This document shows, piece after piece, positions 57,613-64,000 of a DNA stretch of 64,000 nucleotides. Below the pieces are notes generated by a model. That model saw only the letters and a list, made by a program, of their open reading frames with translations, ran no database searches and was not told the origin of the DNA. The first letter of the stretch is position 1. Every line of letters begins with the position of its first letter. The translations under genes were made by a program, and so were the position numbers. Origin of the DNA: an uncultured Algimonas sp. (GTDB lineage: Bacteria > Pseudomonadota > Alphaproteobacteria > Caulobacterales > Maricaulaceae); assembly GCF_947498175.1 (NCBI RefSeq), contig NZ_CANMJB010000002.1:62001-126000 (forward strand). Reading direction: 5' to 3'.

Positions 57613-57631
57613 TTTCATGAATTTCATGAAA
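57613..57631. promoter_or_regulatory. 19-bp perfect palindrome (candidate operator)
   Basis: TTTCATGAA-T-TTCATGAAA in intergenic DNA. Confidence 0.5.
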
Positions 57632-57745
57632 GTTTCGCTTTGCCCGCGTTGGTATTTGTGCTGACGAGATAACCGGGATTGCGAGGTCGGGCTTGGGCCG
57701 GTTTCGAAATTCCGATTGTGGGGGCGGACTGTCAGGGGGAGTCCG

Positions 57746-58066
57746 ATGGTGTTTCGAGGCTTTTTCAGAAGAGTGCATCCGGTCGCCGCCGTGGCGACAT
57801 TGGATCATGTCGTGGAAGATGCGGATCGATGTCCGCAATCCATTTCCGGTCAGTTCGTGACCAGCGGCCTGCGCGCCGCGCGCGGGGCGCAGGCCTCGCA
57901 CCGCCGCTCGATCCTGAAGGACCTGGCCGACGTGCTGGGCTGCAGCGCCGACGAACTCGGCTTCCTGTTCCTCGATCCCGTGATTGCCGCCAATGACAGC
58001 CGGCCCGTCGAGATGCCGGATTACAGGACGCGCCTGCACGAAGACATGCGCGCCGTCGCGCTCTAA
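57746..58066 (+). CDS. Small hypothetical protein
   Basis: 106 aa; MVFRGFFRRVHPVAAVATLDHVVEDADRC...HRRSILKDLADVLGCSADELGFLFLDPVIAANDSRP. Confidence 0.5.
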   Translation: MVFRGFFRRVHPVAAVATLDHVVEDADRCPQSISGQFVTSGLRAARGAQASHRRSILKDLADVLGCSADELGFLFLDPVIAANDSRPVEMPDYRTRLHEDMRAVAL

Positions 58067-58193
58067 TCCGCCTTAATTGGCCGACCGGCCTCATTCCGAC
58101 CGGAACATGGCCTCGCCGTCGCTGGACTTGCGGCATCGTCCGGCCACAAGCTCCGGTCATGGCGTCTTTGATGATCACTGATAGAGACGCCTC

Positions 58194-59642
58194 ATGACCG
58201 ACCCCACCCCATCGACCCGACTGCTGCCCGGACCGCGCGGCGGCCTGCCCCGCTCGCTCGGCCTCAAGCTGATCGCCATCCTCGTGCTGACCGTGTTGAT
58301 GGCGGTGCCGGTGATGTTCATCTCCGTCGTCAGCTTCGAACGCTCCTCGCGCGCCGACGAGGTCACGCGCGAGGTCAGCCAAATCTATGGCGGTCAACAG
58401 CGCCTGCTCGGCCCCGTGCTCGTCGTGCCCTACCGGGAAACGCTCGCCAACGGCCGCATCCGGGAAGGCGATTATGTCGTTTCGGCTCTGAGCGGCACGG
58501 CCGTATTCGACGATGTCCGCGTGGAGGAAAAGAGCCGCTCGCTCTACAAGGTGCCGATCTACACGGCGTCGGGCGAACTCTCCGCGACCCTGCCGTCGCT
58601 CCGCGATCTGCCGCGCGAAGGGGGCCTGTCTTTCGATGTGGACCGCGCACGGATCATCGTCGGCTTGGGCGACGTGACCGGCTTGCAATCGGACGTCACG
58701 CTCGACACGCCAAGCGGGACGCTGACATTCGAGCCCTATGCGGCGTCGTCGCGTTTCGCCGGGGCCGCGGTCGACCGCGATATCGATATCGAAGTGGCTT
58801 CCGAGCCGACGCGTCGCGTCAGGTCCGGTCCCGATATCGTCTATGACCGGCTCGACCGCGGCGCGCTGACGCTCCTGTCCGTTCCGGCCGGCGAGTTGAT
58901 CGAAGCGGGCGAACAGGCGGTCACGGCGCGGCTGTCCTTCACGGGCGCAAGCGCTCTATCCGTCATTCCGTTTGCCAAGAGCACGGAGGTGCGGATCGCA
59001 TCCGACTGGCCGCATCCGGGTTTCGCGGGCCGTTTCCCGCCATCGTCGCGCGATATCGGCGATGCGGGTTTTTCCGCCGACTGGTCCGTGCCCTATCTGC
59101 GGCGCGGCATTCCGGACAAAGGCCGGGCCATGCAGATGGGGGAACTGGTGCATGGGGGACCGGGGGCGATGACGGTCAATTTCGTCAGCCCGCTCAATCC
59201 GTACCAGACCGTCAACCGGGCGCTGAAATATGCGGTCCTCTTCATCGGCCTCGTCTTCCTCGCCTATTTCCTGATGGAAACCCTGCTCGGCGTCCGCGTG
59301 CATCCCGCGCAGTATCTGCTGATCGGCATCGCGCAGGCCGTGTTCTACCTGTTGCTGCTGGCTTTTGCCGAACATGTCGGTTTCACGCCCGCCTTCGTCT
59401 TGAGCGCGGTCGCGACCGTTGCCTTGACGGCCGGTTACGCCGGGGCCGTGTTCGGGCGCGGGCTGATCCTGAAATCCGCGCTTGTCTTCGGCGCCGTCTA
59501 TGCGCTGCTCTTCGTGCTGATGCGGATCCAGGACTTCGCCCTGATGGTCGGCGCGCTGATCAGCTTCGTCGCCATCGCCGCCACGCTCTACCTGACGCGG
59601 AACATGGACTGGTACGGCGACAAAATGCCTGACTCGCAATAG
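58194..59642 (+). CDS. creD: CreD-family inner-membrane protein
   Basis: 482 aa; RSLGLKLIAILVLTVLMAVPVMFISVVSFERSSRADEVTREVSQIYGGQQRLLGPVLVVPYRE; multi-TM C-terminus. Confidence 0.9.
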   Translation: MTDPTPSTRLLPGPRGGLPRSLGLKLIAILVLTVLMAVPVMFISVVSFERSSRADEVTREVSQIYGGQQRLLGPVLVVPYRETLANGRIREGDYVVSALSGTAVFDDVRVEEKSRSLYKVPIYTASGELSATLPSLRDLPREGGLSFDVDRARIIVGLGDVTGLQSDVTLDTPSGTLTFEPYAASSRFAGAAVDRDIDIEVASEPTRRVRSGPDIVYDRLDRGALTLLSVPAGELIEAGEQAVTARLSFTGASALSVIPFAKSTEVRIASDWPHPGFAGRFPPSSRDIGDAGFSADWSVPYLRRGIPDKGRAMQMGELVHGGPGAMTVNFVSPLNPYQTVNRALKYAVLFIGLVFLAYFLMETLLGVRVHPAQYLLIGIAQAVFYLLLLAFAEHVGFTPAFVLSAVATVALTAGYAGAVFGRGLILKSALVFGAVYALLFVLMRIQDFALMVGALISFVAIAATLYLTRNMDWYGDKMPDSQ

Positions 59643-59663
59643 CGCAACCGGCTGACTAAGTCC

Positions 59664-59702
59664 TTCGTTTCTGAAACGAACCCCGCTATAGGGCGGGGTT
59701 CG
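59664..59702. promoter_or_regulatory. Two overlapping inverted repeats in sdhB leader
   Basis: TTCGTTTC-T-GAAACGAA (59664-59680) overlapping CGAACCCCGC-TATAGG-GCGGGGTTCG (59677-59702). Confidence 0.65.
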
Positions 59703-59723
59703 TAAGGAAAAGAGGACGTCCAG

Positions 59724-60506
59724 ATGGTTCAGCTGACGCTGCCCAAGAATTCGAAAATCGGCAAGGGCAAGGTCTACAAGGCCGCCCGGTCCGGTGCGAA
59801 CCTCCGCACCTTCAAGATCTATCGCTACGATCCCAGCGACGGCGGCCTGCCGCGTTGGGACAGCTATCAGGTCGATCTGGACGATTGCGGGCCGATGGTT
59901 CTGGACGCGCTGTTCAAGATCAAGAACGAGATCGACCCGACGCTGGCCTTCCGCCGGTCCTGCCGCGAAGGCGTCTGCGGCTCCTGCGCCATGAATATTG
60001 GCGGCCGCAACACGCTGGCCTGCACCCGCGCCATCGAGGACGTGCCGGGCAGCGGGGACGTGACGATCAGCCCGCTGCCGCACATGCCGGTCGTGCGAGA
60101 CCTCGTCCCCGACCTGTCGCAATTCTACCAGCAATACGCTTCCATCGAGCCCTGGCTGCACACGACCGAAGCCGAACCCAAGGAAGAGTTCCGCCAGAGC
60201 CCGGACGACCGCGAGAAGCTGGACGGTTATTACGAGTGCATCCTGTGTGCCTCCTGCTCGACCTCGTGCCCGTCCTATTGGTGGAACGGCGACCGCTATC
60301 TCGGGCCGGCGGCCCTGCTGCAGGCCTATCGCTGGTTGGTGGACAGCCGCGACGACGCGACCCATGCGCGCCTCGACGAGCTCGAAGACCCGTTCAAGCT
60401 CTATCGCTGCCACACGATCATGAACTGCGCCAATGTCTGCCCCAAAGGCCTGAACCCGGCCAAGGCCATCGCCGAAATCAAGAAGATGATGGTGGAGCGG
60501 GCCTAG
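59724..60506 (+). CDS. sdhB: Succinate dehydrogenase iron-sulfur subunit
   Basis: [87 protein letters not shown]. Confidence 0.97.
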   Translation: MVQLTLPKNSKIGKGKVYKAARSGANLRTFKIYRYDPSDGGLPRWDSYQVDLDDCGPMVLDALFKIKNEIDPTLAFRRSCREGVCGSCAMNIGGRNTLACTRAIEDVPGSGDVTISPLPHMPVVRDLVPDLSQFYQQYASIEPWLHTTEAEPKEEFRQSPDDREKLDGYYECILCASCSTSCPSYWWNGDRYLGPAALLQAYRWLVDSRDDATHARLDELEDPFKLYRCHTIMNCANVCPKGLNPAKAIAEIKKMMVERA

Positions 60507-60586
60507 ATCTTTTCGCCAGAGAAGTGCCTGTTCATTGGACAGATGCAAAAGGCGTCGACGTTCTTTTTTTCGCGTCTCGGACGGCC

Positions 60587-61498
60587 CTAGAGACTGAAAG
60601 CCTTCTTTCGCAATAGCGCCGTTGCCGCGTCGGCATTGTCGGGCAGGGTCTCGGGCGCGACGGCCTCGCCGAATGTCAGCCTGAAGAGGCGGTGTTTCTT
60701 GTTCAGCATTTCCCGGAACAGGGTGATGTCGCGCAGCTCGGGACTGATCCGGTGGAAAGTGTAGTAGAGCGGGGAGTTCCTCGCCTCTATCCGCAAGGGA
60801 ATGACCGGTACGCCGTATTTCTTCGCGACCATGGCGGCGGAGCTTTCCCACGGCTGTTCGCGTAGACCGCGCCAGCTTATCCGGGCCAGCCGTCCAGACG
60901 GAAATATGACGATGCATTGTCCGGCCTCGATGGCCTTGCGCATGGCCAGCAAGGTTTCGCGCGTCTTGGCGAGGCTGCGTTTCTCCGGCACCCATTCGAC
61001 CGGAATGATGATGTCGTCACCCTTTGGAACGACGCGCAACGCGTCGGCATTGGCGAGGAAGACGTGATCGCGGCGGCGGTCGCGGATGGCCTGGAAGACA
61101 GCCAGCCCGTCGGCCAGTCCCGTCGGATGGTTCGCGACCACGATGCAGGCCCCCTTGCGCGGGATATGGTGCAGCCCTTCGACGGCAGTGCGCGGCGAGA
61201 TGTGGTTGGCGACCATCCGGAACGCCGCGTGCCCGCTCATGGGCCGGACGGCGTCGGCCAGGAAAACGGCGGCATCGTAGGCAAGCAAACGGTAGAGGAG
61301 GGGGCGCACCGTGCGCCAGAGGCGGGGACGGCCGATGAGCTTGGGCGCTCGCTCTTGGATCAGCTGTTCGACGATATGCACGGCGGATCTCTTGTCTGTC
61401 CGCCCGGGCGTTGGCAAGCGCCGCGCCGTGTCCGGTCCGATTGGAGGCCTGTTCCTCCACACAGGCAATTCCGCCCGCAGCGCTCTTAAGGCGGACAC
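60587..61498 (-). CDS. Lysophospholipid/1-acyl-glycerol-3-phosphate acyltransferase-like protein
   Basis: GACIVVANHPTGLADGLAVFQAI (NHxxxxD-like), VIFPSGRLARISWRG; start codon uncertain. Confidence 0.83.
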   Translation of the reverse strand: MSALRALRAELPVWRNRPPIGPDTARRLPTPGRTDKRSAVHIVEQLIQERAPKLIGRPRLWRTVRPLLYRLLAYDAAVFLADAVRPMSGHAAFRMVANHISPRTAVEGLHHIPRKGACIVVANHPTGLADGLAVFQAIRDRRRDHVFLANADALRVVPKGDDIIIPVEWVPEKRSLAKTRETLLAMRKAIEAGQCIVIFPSGRLARISWRGLREQPWESSAAMVAKKYGVPVIPLRIEARNSPLYYTFHRISPELRDITLFREMLNKKHRLFRLTFGEAVAPETLPDNADAATALLRKKAFSL

Positions 61499-61501
61499 GA
61501 A

Positions 61502-61530
61502 AAAAAGCCGCCTCCGGAGAGGCGGCTTTC
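61502..61530 (-). terminator. Rho-independent terminator for MscS/CmpX-like gene
   Basis: aaaaagccgcctccggagaggcggctttc; T run on minus strand. Confidence 0.88.
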
Positions 61531-61550
61531 ATAATCCGATACGGGTCGGC

Positions 61551-62792
61551 CTAGACCTTTGGCGGGGTCTTGCGGCGGACCGGCACCTTGCGCGCCGCCG
61601 GTTTTGCAGGCGTCTTTTCGACCGGCTTGCTCATGTCCTTGGGTGGGAAAAGCTTCTGCAGAACCTGTCCGGCCCAATCGCGGCCGCCAAGGCCGAAGGC
61701 GAGCGAACCTGCCACGGCCGTGCCGATGACGAGCGCACCGAAAGCGGTCGGGATGATGTCTCCGGCCGGGTCGAGCGAAGACAGACCCAGGAAGACGAAG
61801 ATCAGGATCGCGACATAGCGGAACAGTTCCGCGATGCGCGGGCTGATCATACCGGCCATGATGCGGCTGATGAAGTTCGCCAGGAACACGCCGATCATGA
61901 TGAGCACGGCGGCACGCAGCAACTGTCCGCCGAAGGCGACGATGTCGTCGAAGGTGGCCGACAGGAACTCGATGCCCAGAATGTCGAGCGCCGCCGTCAG
62001 GCCGAGCACCGCGATGATCAGGAAGGCCAGATTGCCGGCGACGACGGACGGGGCGAAACGCAGGCCCTTGCCGTCATCGATCGACATCAGCGTGTTGATC
62101 GAATTGTCGAAACCGAGCGTCGGCAGCAACCCCTTGAGGAAGTTCGACACGAACCGTCCGATGAAGATCGCCAAAGCCAGCACCACGGCGGCGCTGATCA
62201 GTTCGGGGATGAAGTCCAGGAAGTCCTGCAGCAGGTTGCTGAGCGGTATGGAAATCTCGTCGATGTCCAGCACGCCGAGCGCCCCGATCAGGACCGGCAC
62301 GATAACGAGAATGAAGATGAGCGTGCCGGCGGCCGATGCAAGCGAACCCTGCGATCCCGTCGCATCTGTAACGCCGAAGCGCGTCATCAGATTGTCGATC
62401 TGCATGGCTCTGAGCGTCGTCGTCGTGGCGTTCTGCGCGATCTTGGCGATGACGTAGCCGATGCCGAGGATCAGGGCCGCACCGATCAGGTTCGGCAGGA
62501 AGCCCCAGATGTTGCGGAACATGTCGTCGATCGGTCGTCCGTATTCACCGAGTTCGAGGAAGCCGAGGAACGGTGGGACGAAGAACAAGAGCGTCAGCCA
62601 GAAACCGGCCCGTCCCAAGGCGCTGCCCAGATTGCCGCCAGTCGTTCTGGCTTTCGCGCCGAGACGCGTCTTGTTGACGATCGTGGTGATGACGATCTTG
62701 ACGATGAAGGCGATGACGATCGCCACGACGGCAGTGATGACGGCGGCAAGCCAGCCCGGCATCTCCGCCATGAATTGGTTGATCTGGTCCAT
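61551..62792 (-). CDS. CmpX-like mechanosensitive channel family protein (conserved TM-helix repeats)
   Basis: 413 aa; repeated LPNLIGAALILGIGYVIAKIAQN / IPELISAAVVLALAIFIGRFVSNFLKGLL / LGGRDWAGQVLQKL. Confidence 0.85.
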   Translation of the reverse strand: MDQINQFMAEMPGWLAAVITAVVAIVIAFIVKIVITTIVNKTRLGAKARTTGGNLGSALGRAGFWLTLLFFVPPFLGFLELGEYGRPIDDMFRNIWGFLPNLIGAALILGIGYVIAKIAQNATTTTLRAMQIDNLMTRFGVTDATGSQGSLASAAGTLIFILVIVPVLIGALGVLDIDEISIPLSNLLQDFLDFIPELISAAVVLALAIFIGRFVSNFLKGLLPTLGFDNSINTLMSIDDGKGLRFAPSVVAGNLAFLIIAVLGLTAALDILGIEFLSATFDDIVAFGGQLLRAAVLIMIGVFLANFISRIMAGMISPRIAELFRYVAILIFVFLGLSSLDPAGDIIPTAFGALVIGTAVAGSLAFGLGGRDWAGQVLQKLFPPKDMSKPVEKTPAKPAARKVPVRRKTPPKV

Positions 62793-62945
62793 CTTGTGGA
62801 GTCCCCTTTCAAAAGCCTGGTGGTATCAGCCCGTTGCATAAGACGCCGAGATGCGCCCCTTCCACCTTACCAGAAATTTAACGTCGGCCGACCGATGTAG
62901 TTCCCGGCAAAAGACGACCGCCGGCGCTTGACGGTCCGCACCTTT

Positions 62946-63098
62946 ATGAGGGATGGCGCGCGCGTGACGCGACTTCCCGATCCGAAGCCAGATGACGGCC
63001 CCGCCGTGCCGCCGATCCGGCGACCTGTCCTGTTCTACGCGACTGTTGCCGTGGCTTACGGCCTGCTGGCGGCCGCCATCCTCGTCCTGGCCTTATGA
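62946..63098 (+). CDS. Small single-TM protein upstream of zapE
   Basis: 50 aa, ATG (or GTG at 62964) ...LPDPKPDDGPAVPPIRRPVLFYATVAVAYGLLAAAILVLAL*, stop overlaps zapE start (ATGA); below track length cut-off. Confidence 0.5.
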   Translation: MRDGARVTRLPDPKPDDGPAVPPIRRPVLFYATVAVAYGLLAAAILVLAL

Positions 63099-64000
63099 GC
63101 GCGTCGCCCCGCACGATGCGTGGCTGGCTGCGCGACAAGGTCGAAGCCGGGGCCCTGACGGCCGATCCGGTCCAGGAGAGAGCGGCTGCGGCGCTCGATG
63201 ACACGCTCGACCGGTTGTCGGGCTACGACGCCGATCCGGGTTTTCTCGGCCTGTTCGGCCGTGACGAGACTCCCAAGGGATTATATCTGTGGGGCGGGGT
63301 GGGTCGCGGCAAGTCGATGCTGATGGATGTCTTCTTCCGCTTCGCGCCGCTGCAACGCAAACGCCGCGTCCATTTCCACGCCTTCATGATCGACGTGCAT
63401 GCCCGCATCCGCGATTGGCGGCGGCTAGACCGGGCGGGCCGCCGGGCCAGCCCGCACCACAAGCGTGGCGACGGCGACGATCCGATCCCACCCGTCGCCC
63501 GTTCCATCGCGGCAGAGGCGGTACTGCTCTGCTTCGACGAGTTCCAAGTCAACGACATCACCAACGCCAGCATTCTGGCGCGACTGTTCGAAGCATTGTG
63601 GGAGGAGGGAGTCGTGGTCGTGGCGACGTCGAATCGCGCGCCGCGCGATCTCTACAAGAACGGCCTAAACCGGTCGCTTTTCGAACCTTTCATCGCGATG
63701 ATGCCGAACCATCTGGTGATTTTCGATTTCGACGGAGAGACCGACCATCGCTTGCGCCAGCTGACGGCCGCGCCGGTCTATCACTGTCCGTTGGGTCCTG
63801 GAACCGACACGGCAATGGACGAAATCTGGACGCGCATCACTGGCGACGCCAAGATGAGGCCGACGACACTGAGCGTCCAAGGCCGGGAAATCGATCTGGA
63901 CCGGACAGGCAGCGGCGCCGCCCGGGCCGGCTTTGCGGAACTCTGCGACCGCGCTTTGGGAGCTGCAGACTATCTCGGAATCGCTGAGACGTTTCACACG
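63095..64000 (+). CDS. zapE: Cell division protein ZapE / AFG1-like ATPase (truncated by window end)
   Basis: Frame open to window end, hence absent from the ORF track: MSASPRTMRGWLRDKVEAGALTADPVQERAAAALD...KGLYLWGGVGRGKSMLMDVFF...LLCFDEFQVNDITNASILARLFEALWEEGVVVVATSNRAPRDLYKNGLNRSLFEPFI. Confidence 0.95.
   Translation, partial: MSASPRTMRGWLRDKVEAGALTADPVQERAAAALDDTLDRLSGYDADPGFLGLFGRDETPKGLYLWGGVGRGKSMLMDVFFRFAPLQRKRRVHFHAFMIDVHARIRDWRRLDRAGRRASPHHKRGDGDDPIPPVARSIAAEAVLLCFDEFQVNDITNASILARLFEALWEEGVVVVATSNRAPRDLYKNGLNRSLFEPFIAMMPNHLVIFDFDGETDHRLRQLTAAPVYHCPLGPGTDTAMDEIWTRITGDAKMRPTTLSVQGREIDLDRTGSGAARAGFAELCDRALGAADYLGIAETFHT

Noticed and set aside
58956-60995. 679-aa minus-strand ORF
   Set aside because: Antisense of creD and sdhB, which carry unmistakable motifs.
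61311-62900. 529-aa plus-strand ORF
   Set aside because: Antisense of the CmpX-like channel; spans a terminator.

Overview
GC-rich chromosomal window, probably from an alphaproteobacterium (Caulobacterales/Maricaulales-like; inferred from gene content only). It is densely coded, with about 49 supportable protein genes on both strands. I found no rRNA, tRNA, CRISPR array, transposase or prophage genes. The track contains many long antisense or alternate-frame ORFs that are artefacts of high GC. Recognisable blocks: (i) two separate SbtA-like bicarbonate permease + PII-like (SbtB-type) modules at ~0.2-1.5 kb and ~45.1-46.4 kb, the second behind nhaA and an APC permease with an RCK_C-like tail; (ii) a translationally coupled GT2 / acyl-CoA-dehydrogenase-like / PIG-L deacetylase / SAM-methyltransferase operon; (iii) a bacteriophytochrome-HWE kinase-receiver with divergent heme oxygenase and a convergent membrane histidine kinase; (iv) a BlaI/M56 (BlaR1-like) regulatory pair with two visible operator dyads and an unusual peptidase C-terminus; (v) an Oar-like TonB receptor followed by PhoD and PhoA-type phosphatases; (vi) an uncharacterised gene coupled to an MscS channel; (vii) a patatin/beta-barrel protein overlapping a membrane PilZ protein; (viii) an OxyR-like LysR regulator with no cysteine and an OxyR-type half operator; (ix) a CDC48-like AAA ATPase with a TPR-membrane partner; (x) sdhB preceded by two overlapping inverted repeats, and zapE running off the end. 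Nothing here is proven to be a new system. The most promising leads are the GT2/PIG-L/methyltransferase operon, the MscS partner, the SbtA/SbtB-NhaA-RCK neighbourhood, and several cis-elements.
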